Of a DNA stretch of 64,000 bases, positions 51,034-62,731 are shown piece after piece. The notes under the pieces are model-generated. The model saw nothing but the letters and a program-made list of their open reading frames with translations, made no database searches and was not told the DNA's origin. The translations under genes and the position numbers were made by a program. This DNA is from Setaria digitata (lineage: Eukaryota; Nematoda; Chromadorea; Rhabditida; Setariidae), in NCBI GenBank assembly GCA_003640385.1, contig RCAB01000268.1:1-64000 (forward strand), read 5' to 3'. The number at the start of each line of letters is the position of its first letter. Position 1 is the first letter of the stretch.

Positions 51034-52102
51034 TTTGTTTTTAATTATCTCAGGAAAGAAATTATCAGTATGGGTGATTATATTTTTCTAGTGAGAGATA
51101 AAAAAAAATACACACACACAAATGGTACCCTCTTTCAATTGCAATCTTCCACTTTATCAATTCGCAGCTGATAACCAGTGATAGTAGAAATTTTTGCAGC
51201 TAATTAATTAATTGAATGGGCTAGAAAATTGGTTCAATTGCAAATAACCATTGAAAATAATTTAATGTTTCAGAAAAGCGACAAATCGAATGAACTGATA
51301 ATGACGGAGGAAGGAAATGAGTGACGAGCTAAGGTGATGACAGAAATTGGAAAGAATTTAGTTGCGAGGAGATATGCAAATGAGAATTTTACATTTAAAA
51401 AGGTTCGTGTTAATAGTATAAAAAATTCTTTCGTTAGAGAGGAATGGCTATGTGCAATAAATAAAATGAATTTTAAAATTTGAAATTTCCCATTGAGGCT
51501 TCAACAAAAAGTTCAAGAGGATAATGTTGTAAGATAATTAAAAGGATAATGCATCAAGATGATTTGAACTAATTTTCCGTTATGAAAAACCATCTGAAAC
51601 AGGTTTATACCATTTCTTTACGTTTAAACCTGAAATAGCTGTAGGTGCGATGATGTTTTACACGTACACTAATGGCTAAATTAATACCTAGATGATTCAA
51701 AATTAATTCTCTTAATGATAAAATGTAAAGTAAAATGCTGAAAAAAGAATGTGATTGAAGAAAAAAAAGTGAGAACGATTTTATTTATGATCGATTTAAC
51801 ATATTTTGCATTCTACATATTGAATTAATTTGTGAAGAATATTTGATACGATAGTTTCGGTATAAAAGGTATTTGCTATCTTCATCTTAAATCATATTTT
51901 ATTATTTTGATTACTATTATGAATAATAATAATTAAATACATCATTACGACTACGAATAATAGCTAGTATTAATGTGAAAGCTTTTTTTTTTCCTACCTT
52001 TAATGGTTAAAATGTTTTGCTATAAAAAGATTTGAAAAAAAAATAATAATAATAATAATGAGAAAAAGGATTACATACCGCAGCGTCACCACCACCAGCC
52101 AT
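48277..52102 (-). CDS. Small Ala/Thr-rich amphipathic protein with synuclein-like KTKE repeats
   Basis: Five exons: 52102-52079, 49797-49743, 49285-49206, 48530-48491 and 48320-48277. Phases agree exactly and give 80 residues, although the exons are tiny and spread over 3.8 kb. The protein starts MAGGGDAAKNALESLFNKTK. Residues about 9-45 form a predicted amphipathic helix with NKTKEVVQTA and TTKEYANVAIGKI, resembling the KTKEGV-type 11-mer repeats of synucleins and LEA-like proteins. The C-terminal half is Pro/Ala/Thr-rich and disordered (PNPAGEQTNAAETGAAPAVA). No signal peptide or membrane segment is seen. I do not know the family. A cytosolic, lipid-binding or stress-related role would be inference only. 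Phase agreement across four introns argues against chance. Confidence 0.65.
51003..51034. repeat. (TG)n(TA)n microsatellite
   Basis: A TG run followed by a TA run, in the first intron of the small synuclein-like gene. Confidence 0.9.
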
Positions 52103-53478
52103 TGATATTATCCTTTTGATTTCGTTATCAAATTAATGAAGTGATAACAAATAAAGAAGCAAAAACGAAACACTTCAAAAATTGATGATTTCGATTTGAA
52201 TTTATATGCCTTAGGCCAAAGCACACACAACCAGACAGATAGCAGAAACAGGAGAAAATATGCTTTTGGCTTTAGGCTTAGTTGTTTGATTCTGGCTTCC
52301 TCCCCTTTTCCCCCTTTTTTTTCCTTTCCTCTCCTTTTTTTCCTCTTAGCTAAGCTCATATTCGTCCTTCTTCTCTGGCTTCTGGCTCTGGCTCTTTAGG
52401 CTTTCTAAGCTTGAAAAACCTATAAAGGGAGGCCAGATTGAGATCAATGTGCCTAAGCTTTAGAATATATGACAAAAACATTGGAGAGTATATAGGTATA
52501 CTAAATGCATCTAACTATCACTCTCCTTCGTATATGTATAGTACTTGATCATCGATTTTGATGTTCATTGTAAGTTTACTTTCTTTCCGCAGATAACAGC
52601 CTGAGGTCTTTAACGTGTCCTTATTTCTTCATCTCACACTCAAATCATGTTTTCTCTATTCAGTAGTAATGATGCTGCTGCCACGAAGGCCTTTATTCAA
52701 CTTCCTTCTCATCACAATCCTAAAAATTCACAGAGAAAATTCTCTGCTTCTTTAAAGACCAACTCCACAAACAAGTCAAATTTGTATTCTCTCATCAACT
52801 CCAATGAACTTTAACCAGAACAGAAATACTTATACAAATATGACATGACCAAGTAAAGGTAGAACCAATCAATTAGTTTTGGCCATGGCCCTACACGCTG
52901 GCCAGCTGTCGTCGACTTCATCGCAGCGAAGCCAATTCACTTTTAGTGTCGCTAATTTGAAGAAATCACGTCTTCAGTTCCTATTTTGTCAACAGGTCAG
53001 GTGTTATTAGTGCTACTCAACATTTCTCAACTTTTAGCCATGTAAAAAGTGAACAGTTTGATCCGTCCTCAGAGGTGCGATTAAGAAAACAATGAGTGGT
53101 TTATTTCTAATAAAAAAATATGCATTGTGTGTAGTCATAACAAAAATTATAAAAGCGGTGCATTTGCAAAAATACAATTCTAGAATCCCCATATGAAACC
53201 TTGAAGACGTTTGGAATTACACCGGTGTGCGAAATATACAAGCGCATTAAATAAGGACATAAAATAACAATATAAATTCTTTTTTACAGAAACATCATAA
53301 ACACTAAATAATACAAAGACGAAAACTGAAGTACACAAATACCAAATGAGGAAAAAAAAAAAAAAAACCAAATCCACAATATATTAAGATTAAATTTCTA
53401 CTAGATGCACTGGTCCTTAAGAAATCACTTCCACAAAAATCTACGGAACTTCAAGACAAAACCATAAATACACATATT
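52103..53478. other. Intergenic region between the small protein and bZIP genes
   Basis: It contains pyrimidine-rich tracts (52290-52345) and the probable promoter of the small protein gene. No further gene is supported. Confidence 0.5.
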
Positions 53479-55509
53479 TCATAACCGCATCGTAAGTTTC
53501 ATCAAACTCTTTAAATAAGCAACTTCCTTTTCCAGCCAGCTCATTTCAGTTTTCAGTTCCACGTTACGCAGCTCAAGCTCACGCAGTTCCTGCTTTTTTC
53601 GTTTTGCTTCCTCACGAAGTTTACCTGCAATTAAATAAGGGAATTACCGAATATATCAGTAGACAGCTATTGCATACAAGTTAGTTTTGGAACAACTTCA
53701 CACTGCCATCATAACCCCTTGAACCGACAGCAGAAAGAATATTTCTTTTAATGCGGTTCATTAATAAAAATAATAAATACATCTTGAGTACTTCAAATCA
53801 TTAATTCAGTTACAATAAAGTATATACAGTCGATGCTTACCTCTGTATCGAATTGCTGCACAGCGATTTTGCTCCCGTTTCCGTTCACTGACACTCCCAA
53901 AACAGGACTTTAACGCTGTAAACTTGTGCCCATTACCTGACTGAAAAATAGTAATACCTTTTTCGCAGACACTGCTACACAAGGTCTTTATCTCACTTAG
54001 ATGTGCCAGCTAAAATTATTTCCACCAATATTGCTAGTTCCAGCAAAAAAAAATTTCCAAACGTATTCTCAAGAGTTTAACCTTTGTTTTCAAACAGTTT
54101 TTTACAGGAATAAAACGATCCAGTTTAGTAAAAAGCTTAAGCTCATCGGAAGGGGACTTCCTCCAGTCATTTATAAGTAGTTTTTAAACGCAATCTGGAA
54201 AAATAGGATAGTAAAAAGACTACTGAAATTGCTGGAAACAAAAATTATCAAGTGCTCTTTAGCAGACTACAAGAGTAACAATGCCGCATGCAATATAACT
54301 GAAAATATATTTGTACCCATTGTCAAATAGTAACTTGAATAATCACATTTTCAAAATCTTCACTCACCACTGTAGCGACATCGATATTTTGCAATAAACT
54401 CGTTTCATGAACAGAGGAGACAGTGGGATTAGTAGTAGTACAAACATTTATCGAAATGTCCTTTGAAAATGGCGATTCCGATGTGCGTTTCTGAATAACA
54501 ACTACATCACTTTTTACATTAAAAAAAATATAAAACTGCTCAATGAAAATTTGAAAAAACATATCTTTAAAATGAAATCATAACGCTTTATACCTCATTA
54601 TCTTTATCTAACACCAAACTGTTAATGGTTTTTCGTACTGTAACCGGTTCCCGAAGAGAGAAAATATTTGGATCAGTATCAATACAAACGTCTGCTGGTT
54701 TCGTTGAAGCATTGTTCTGAACCAATGACGATAGCGTAACGGATTCCTAAATATTTAGAAGCACAGAATAATGTCAAAAAAGTTCCATATCGATGATCAC
54801 ATTTCTTCTACTATAGTGAATTAACAAGAAAGACGCATACCCTTCAGTCATAAATAGAAAAAAATCTGCAGCAAAATACGAGAAAAACACTAAAAAAATT
54901 ACTGGTGAGAACTTCATTCAAAATTTGCCTGTTCTTTATTTCGTTTTCAGAAGAAGTTAGTGCAATAACTGGGGCATATTCTCTTACTTGTGATGCAACA
55001 GCCGTTACATCGATACTCTTCATGCTAAAATCATGGCCTGAATCCAAAGTAGTAATCCCATAAACGTTCATGAATTCATCAAGCCAAGAAATATCACTGT
55101 CATCGTATTCACTTGTTCCACTGTCACTTTCACAACTGGATGGGAAGCGTTCTCCATCATTTTGCACTATAGCTGATGAGAAACCCGATTCAAATACATC
55201 CTCTAAATTTTTGCCCACCACGTGTACTGATGAAAGCTTAGAACCGGTGCTTGGATATCTGAAATTAGTCGATGGAAAAACATTTTGAATGATTAAAAAA
55301 AAATCTTCAAACCCCAGCAATAACACTATCGCATACTCAACAAGCATCAAAACTTGACATCCAGTCACTATCACAGAATAAAAAAAGGAATACCTAGTAG
55401 TTTTTGCAACACTGTTGTCATCGTAGCCTATGAAACAATCCAACAGCAAATTGTCTGTTTCTGGGGAAGGCACGCCCCAGAAAGGTACTACGCAAAATTT
55501 CTCGTCCAT
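53479..55509 (-). CDS. atf-4: ATF4-type bZIP transcription factor
   Basis: Six coding exons: 55509-55394, 55258-54913, 54746-54594, 54490-54368, 53940-53841, 53624-53479. Phases agree and give 327 residues (human ATF4 is 351). The N-terminal two thirds are acidic and disordered, with activation-type segments (YDDSDISWLDEFM). DSGHDFS at about residues 118-124 matches the DSGxxxS form of the ATF4 beta-TrCP degron. The C-terminal bZIP has the basic signature NRCAAIRYR and a zipper with four heptad leucines (ELRNVELK, then WLEKEVAYLKSLM). The NxxAAxRYR pattern points to the ATF4/ATF5 group (C. elegans atf-4, formerly atf-5), the effector of the integrated stress response. A glycine follows RYR where ATF4 has glutamine, exactly at an exon junction. 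The donor after 54913 (GTTCTC) is weak but is the one that keeps phase. Translation is probably controlled by the overlapping uORF. Confidence 0.85.
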
Positions 55510-55801
55510 CACTTCTAACTAAAAGAGATATGGATCTTAGGAAAATGAAATTTTCCCAATGAATTATTCATTAATTCAGAACAAAATTTAATCAATAACT
55601 TTAAATAATTCTAATCAAGTGAGCTGACGTTAACAGCTTTTAAACTGGTAGTGTTTAAAATAAAACTTATGATGCTAACGTTAACCAAGAGACTTGTTTT
55701 AGTAGCATAGTTACGAAAATACCTGGTGCATTGTATTGAAAATACTTCGAAAGAGTTACGCATGCAGAACTAAACAAACTGAAGAAACTGGAGAAAGCCA
55801 T
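55418..55801 (-). CDS. Upstream ORF overlapping the ATF4-like start
   Basis: Two segments: 55801-55723 and 55518-55418, joined by an intron with a GTATTT donor and a TCTTTTAG acceptor. The spliced frame has 59 codons, starting MAFSSFFSLFSSACVTLSKY and ending in LFHRLR. It is shifted relative to the main frame and ends 92 nt inside it. Vertebrate ATF4 mRNA also has a 59-codon uORF2 that overlaps the main start out of frame, which blocks ATF4 translation except when eIF2alpha is phosphorylated. The peptide itself need not be functional. An acceptor (CATTTTAG) ends 8 nt upstream of this ATG, so the transcript may be trans-spliced there. The first, short uORF of the vertebrate arrangement was not identified. 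Confidence 0.6.
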
Positions 55802-55809
55802 GTCGAACC

Positions 55810-58800
55810 TAAAATGATCAAGAACACGTAGTTACAAACTTGAGAGCAAAAAGCGTATATGATTAAATTGCCCGTATGAAATTAATCATAAGCATCATTA
55901 ATCCTTCCTGATTGATTCAGCTTGAATAAATTATTTCTAAAGTCCACAAGCACCATAACACTATTGATAACTGCTCTCTTTCTTTTACTTCTGCATTTCT
56001 CACTTAATTAGCAAATTAAGAGAATATGCAGTAGAGGTACCACAGATAAGCATAAAGCAACCCAAGAATGACTAATTTTTTAAATTAAACTGTTCAAGAA
56101 ATAACAAAAATGTAGCGCTAACCAGCTTATTCGCTTTGTCCTCACACGGTTGCGAGTAACCATTCAAGCACAGGACAACATTGCGCTGCAGAGTAGATTG
56201 TAGTTCAGCTTAAATCAATATGCATATATAAAGGTCAGCATTATTTGAACTCATATAAGTGTACAATCTCTGTTGCGAAATATACTTCTGCATATAATGG
56301 AGTGGAACACGTTTTACGTCTCTATCATCGAATCACGCATAATCCCTTTCACGACCAGATAGAGTCAACTTTCTTCGAAAAAAAAAAAAAAAAAAACCTT
56401 AACTGCTATAAAAAACAAGAAAAATGAAGATGGCTATTCTGCATAAAGTAAAAAACTAGCAGCTGCCACTGGGCCTATACATATCACAACACTTTCCTAC
56501 ACACCTCTCAGAAAAAGCGAAATCTCTCATCGCATTACGTACAATAAATTATCGACATACATACAAACACACGTGCACCACGCAATTCACGCGAATATAA
56601 GTATGGACACAGAACGCATAAACGCAGGTACGTGTAGCAGGTACCCATTCACGCAGTCACCCGTGTATGTATACTCACGTCTAGCACGCACACGCGTGGA
56701 CTTGAACGCAGCGCGCGCACAATTCCAACAATCGCATATCATCGTCGCGCAAATGCGGCTAGAGGAGCGTTTTCTCCTACTCAATGTGTCAAAGTTGCAT
56801 ATAGCCAGCAGGAGCTCCCAAAATGCAACGATTATTGTCTCCCGCAAGTTTGGTTCACTTAAACGAATAACGCAGAGTTGTATGGTTTGCATTTTACGAA
56901 GCAAGACAAAAGAATAGCATACTGTTTTCGTTCTTCTCTTCGTAAATTCCGTACTCTATAAGTTTTTCTATTTCATTCTCATTTTCTCTCGATGTTATGC
57001 TTTCTTGTAGTTTCTAGACTTTAAGAATAATTAGCAAAGTGAGTATAAGCCTAGCTGCAAATTCTTTCTTTTGAGACTTTTGGTATTTGCATTGTGTTAG
57101 TAGTTTCATTTTCTCTCTCTGTTGCTCTTTTTCTATTGCCACCTTGTACTTTCCAATATTGCGTTATTCTTTATAGAAAGGTATCATTCCTGTTGCCTCT
57201 TTCTCTCGCATGCTATTTTTTATTCTTCAAATTTAAATTCAAACCTGTGACTGGTTGTTGCTTCTTAATTTACATCGCGACAACAGAGAATTGAAGAAGT
57301 GCGGCGGTACCGTCGCTTCTATCGATTTTCGTCATGCGCGTGACCCGTAGACTTTCGTGCCCATCAGTTCACGTGGTCCGTGAATTTTCATAACCACGAT
57401 CTTAGTAACTCGTAAATATTCACACTCACCTACTTGATCTGTATAGGTAATCCGTGAACTTTCATATCTTTCAGTTTACGTGTTCCATGAACTTTCTAGA
57501 ATAACTGCTATTAATTTTTGCATTAAAATATGAAGATTTCATTTATATTAATTGCAGGAGAAAGTGATATGGTTGTATGGATTGTAAATGGTTACAACGT
57601 CTCATTTTTCGGCACAAAAGAAATGATATCAATGAATAGGTTAGTGTTTAATTATTGCCAAGAATGGTTCATATTTGCTTGTTCTTATTTATAATAAACT
57701 TTATTACCGATATCCTATACTTAAATAGTTTAATCATAATATATATCACCATTTACATCTGTTTTTTTTTTCATAATAATTTACATCCTGCATTTTTAAG
57801 TTGCTCATCAATAATTTTTATTTTCATTTTAGTTTATTTGCTTTTTAAATCAATTATTTGGATATTTAGTGCCAGTTTCATCATAGCATAGTTTTTCATA
57901 CATCTGCAAATGGTCCAAAGTAAAATATTGGGCGTTTTGTACGAAATGAGATATTGCGTTATTTAGCTAACCAAACACCTACGTATCTAAATGATCAATA
58001 ACTACGCTTATTTATATGCGTGTTTTGCTGACTACCATCGCGAGAATATCCCATGACGGCATCGTTTCCTTCAATTATCTAGCTTAAAAGTTATACGAAA
58101 ACTGGTAAATTTCATGCTTATTTGGTATCATTATCATACAAACTTTTTCTTTTTATTTAAAATACTTTTACTTTTTTCTTCTCTTCTCACATCGAGTTTC
58201 ACTTTTTTTTTTATCAAAAACTGCATTGTTAAAACCATAATTATTAGATCCGATAATTCTTTATGAATTTTTGGTTCATAATGGATCTTCCTTTTTTCTT
58301 CCACTTTTAAACTCTTTGTTTATGGGATAATTTAGGAACTTGATTATCGTGTTTAGACCAGATGAAGTTGTTAATCCTAAATTTAGTTGAGCTAATTAGA
58401 GGAAATTTCGTCTTAATAGCATGAAATGTAGGTGCTCACACACCAAAAAATGTCCTGAAATGGTTGCTCCAGATGTTTGACAAGACAGCTTGTAACTGTA
58501 GTTCGCCTTTTTTTTCTTTTTTTTTTTTAAAGTTATAAATCATTTCAGGATTTCTTTGATCTTCAGCCATTTGTCCTCGTTTAACAGTTGCTTCCACTCA
58601 ATCATTCATTAAAATGTTTGGCTTTGGCTTTAGGATGATGGTATTTGCTGGGCTAAAATTTAACCTATTCGTATTTATTCGAATAATTCCTAGTATCTTT
58701 TTATTTTTCAAAATGTTAGCTTTTCAAATATCTCCGATCGTAATCCTTCATCAACCGTTAGCTATTATTAAGATATCTTAAATTCTGCTCTGTATTTTTG

Positions 58801-59049
58801 TGCTAGATTTTTTTTTTTTTTATCATTTTCGCATTTTGCTCATTTCTTGCTATAAACTCCTCTGCGGAACTGTAACTGAAGAGTATGTACGATATTTTCA
58901 AACATAAGCGTTTTATTTCCAGGTTTTGGTACAGCTTTTTGCATAAGTGAAAAGTGAGAAGTTGTACTGAAATAATCTTCGGAAAAACGCGAGACTTTTT
59001 CGTGAATAGGTATATTTGAAATTATACTGGTCAAGACCGATAGCTCCGA

Positions 59050-59080
<31 letters not shown>

Positions 59081-62000
59081 CTTTCTAAGAGACACGAAGT
59101 TTTCAAGATGCAGTGGCCGCTTGGTGAAGAATTGGTCATCGAATATTTGCATTCCTGGGCTTTGGATGAAAACGAGAATGACAGAGGGGAAATGATTGAG
59201 AGATGTGGAACGGCAAAATAAAAAGTGAATGGCTGCCAGTATCATTTAATTCTACTTACTGTGTAAAAAAAAAAAGGATGAGTGTCTGCTTCACTTCACT
59301 TCTCCCATGAGATTGTATAAGTGGGAGACTGGAAATTTAAATTTTATTCTATTCCAAAAAAAAAAAAATCCAAGCCCTTTTTGTAGCTTTGGGATTATTT
59401 TAGAAATTCTTAACACAATACAACTTTATTCATTTTCATAGAATTCTGTGGAACAGTTACACTGCTAAAAAGGGAATTTCGCTGAGTTTTATTAGTCAAA
59501 AAAGGGGGCAGGTCCATGCTTTAGTGAATGCATAAACTTGCCCTGTTTCATTTTTGGTTTTCTTTTTATTTCGTTTTTGATTATGTTGTATAATGTTATT
59601 TTTTGTGAAAATGTTCTTGTCGGACCTTACAGTGTTTTAAGTTTCCAGTTTATAATCCTTTTTTTTTAATTGAATTGAGTTAATACGACAGCTGGCATAA
59701 TGACAACAATATTGAATGCAAATAAGTTTAATATTTTTCGGCCTGCCCCACAATTTATCTTTGAATTTGAAGCAGCTGTACATTCTTAATGTAATGAGGA
59801 CTTTCTTAACACCTTATTAGCAACTTGTGCAGCTGAATATTAACTATAGGAGTTTCTGAATTCATAATATTCATGTTTATTCAGTCCTGAAAATAACTGG
59901 TCTTCTACGAAAGGGTTTTTTGTGATTATTGATAATATAGAGCGCAGTTGCAGACTATCAAATATGCATCTTTCTAATCAAAAATTGATGTTTTTATGTT
60001 ATAGGAGCTAGGAGCGAAGCTTTAAAAATTCAAAAATTTTTCACTTAGTGAATATTTTATCGTTTTCTTCAGTGGTAATTATCGGTATTTTTCGCTTCAG
60101 CTTAGAATTTGTAGCCTCTAAGTCTGTTTATACTTCAAGCGTAATTGTATCGAGGAAATGAAAGAAATACTATTATTATTAAAGTAAGTAAGAGCAAATG
60201 AGCGACTGAAATAAATAAGTAAATAGCAGGTCGTGTGAAATATATGAGCTAACTGAATTTGCTTAGTGTTGCGAAGCTGTTAATGATAAAGTGTGGACTT
60301 TCAAATGATGCTAAGAAGTCACCAAGAAAAAAAATATTCAACCATCCACTGCTGTTTCAGGCAGGCACTCTGTTTTTATTGGCATTCAAATAGGCCTCAG
60401 AGTGAGGTAGTCATGAGCTGACGCAATTTATGGTACATTAACTGTATCAAAATTTAGGATAATGCTGGATGGTAAATTGTCATAAATTTCGACAGTTTAA
60501 TTGTCTGTTTGCGATTTATAGAAGAAAAAAAATGAACAAGGTGTCCAATGTGCTTGCTTGGAAAACGAAATAATGGCATAGTAAATAATGATGCAGCAGC
60601 TGTGTGACATACGAATGAATTTTTTCCTTTTGAAGAATGAGTGCATCTGGTATAGTCATTGTAAAAAGGATATTTGCATAAGAATAGAGAGCGATAGATG
60701 AAGGAAGAACGAAGAGTTGAAGCTTCTCAGCAAGTGGATTTAGTGCTGAATGGAGGAAAAGATAGGGAAGAGTAACTGACCAGTTATGCTTAATGACCAG
60801 TTCAACAGTCTATAGATTTTTGTCCTTGGATTTAGCTAAATTGAGGAAATAGATGGAAGGAGTAGAAGAAAGGGAGGAGGAGAAATAAAGGAGAAAGAGA
60901 AGAGTTAATGGATCAGAAGCGTAATTGCCATGTTTATATTCAAATTGGTAGCATTCGTTGTATACAATGATTTAGTTGCTAGATGTGTGAGGGTTTATGC
61001 ATATAGTGTAGCTGTGAGTTGTTGCAAACAGTAACCGCTGCCGATATTGGTATTCTCTAAATGAATAATTAATGAACAATCGATTAATTAATGCTAGTTT
61101 GTGCTACTGTAGGATGAAGTAGAGTCAACATTTCCTCATTTTATATGTTAACAAATATTTTTTTTTCCCAGTGTTAATTCTGAATTATCTCTTTCATTAT
61201 TTATCTCTTGATATCTTTTTATGCTAGTGACATGGAGATGTAGCTCGGGAGCTTGCTTAATTCGTTACCCATTATTGATTGATGTAAATCAATTAATTTT
61301 TCATTTTTTTTTTCATGTTAATAATATTTTGAATGAATAATATACTAAATATAAGCGTATCATAGTTCATTTTGACTGACCAGGAAAGTGGTCCATTAGA
61401 ATAAAATAGATGAATAGGTTTTAACTTTGTTTCTTTTTTGAAAAATAAAAAAAAAAATTCCTTTCTGTCTTAATTTATGGTTTTTTTTTAATTTATTTCT
61501 TCATCAGAGGATCAGAAATCATAAGTTTAAATGAATAGGAAAGAGAGAAACATAGACGGAAGTGAACTAGTCTTCCAGTGAAAAGGCTTTTTTTTTTTTT
61601 GTTTTTTTCCCCTTCCTTCCATTTTTCCTATTACTGTGATTCTTTTGGAATCAGTAGTACTCTGAAGATACTTTAAACTAATTACAGTTGGATAGAATTT
61701 TATCCCTACAAACATTATGTTTTTCTTATTTTTCTCACTAGTGAAATTCTTCAATCAGTCCTTTCATAAGGGAAAAAAATTTTTTTTATTGACATTCTAT
61801 ATGAGAAATGCTACCATTTTTTTTAAGCAGACAACTACAGTAGAGCATAATCAGAATAGTTAGTCACTGTAGAACATTTCTGAAATATGTTTCACTTTTC
61901 CACTTCCCTTTAGTCGCCTTAATTTTTGAATCCATTAAAATGGAAATAGAGAAGTGTCTTCGGCAATAACCGTGAAATATTCCGAAATGGTAGCCTCTTT

Positions 62001-62686
62001 TAAAGTTTTACAGGTAAGAGAAGAATTGCAGTGTCGAAGAAAATATCAAATTTTACAAAAATTGGTGTTTTATCTTTCTCTCGCATGAATGATAAAAGAT
62101 TCATAGTATGATAATACTCTTTTTAGTGTTATACAAAGAGTTATTTATTTACTTTTTTTTTTAAGATAACTTCAAGTGATTGCTCTTAGAAGGTTTTTGT
62201 TGTCTCAAATTCCCAACATATTTATAATTTCATCACTTGACAGTTTATGTAGCATATGACTATGCATCAAAAAAATCTTTTCCTTTCAGTACTTGAAATC
62301 TGTTTAATGCGCCAAATGTCGAATAAACAATAAATCGGATGCAGGAAACACTACTGAAGCAGCCGAGTGTTCAAATTTAGGTATATAAATAGCACTTTAG
62401 TTTATGCAAAACCATGCTTTCATTTTGTAGAATGAATCTGCAGCGGGAAAAATAAAGTGAGAGAAAGTGTTGGAGGAGAAAGACAGGAAAATTCGGAAAT
62501 TTTAGTATAAATTAAGACTTGAAAAAATTTTTTTTAAGGATTATAATATTCCGAATTGATGTAATATCTCAGGCTAATCGGAGTAATAACTTTTTTGTTC
62601 TAATAATTTTTCCATTATTTTCCATTTATTAAAAAAAAAAAAAGAAAAAAAAGATCTGGAATTGCAGCGACGATTTTCATTTTTAG
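55810..62686. other. Large region upstream of the bZIP and ABCD4 genes
   Basis: This should contain the promoters of the two divergent genes. A CpG-richer block lies at 56520-56780 and a degenerate repeat array at 57340-57497. Long T runs occur near 59050. A possible non-coding or alternative first exon of the ABCD4 gene lies at 61987-62013. A 37-codon ATG frame at 59108 is too short to call. No other gene is supported. Confidence 0.45.
57340..57497. repeat. Degenerate repeats with core CCGTGAACTTTC
   Basis: Five related segments (for example GTCCGTGAATTTTC, ATCCGTGAACTTTC, TTCCATGAACTTTC) recur at roughly 30-40 bp spacing. Two are next to CACGTG or TTACGTG. Confidence 0.55.
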
Positions 62687-62731
62687 ATTATAACACAATT
62701 TGCAATAGATCAACATCTATATTGTTTGACA

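Noticed and set aside
56587..56904. Minus-strand 105-codon frame in the CpG-rich block
   Set aside because: It lacks homology and splice context. Higher GC content lengthens random open frames, so it is kept only as part of a finding.
59108..59221. 37-codon ATG frame beginning MQWPLGEELVIEYL
   Set aside because: It looks protein-like and follows TTTTCAAG, but it is too short, has no partner exon found and overlaps an open frame on the other strand.
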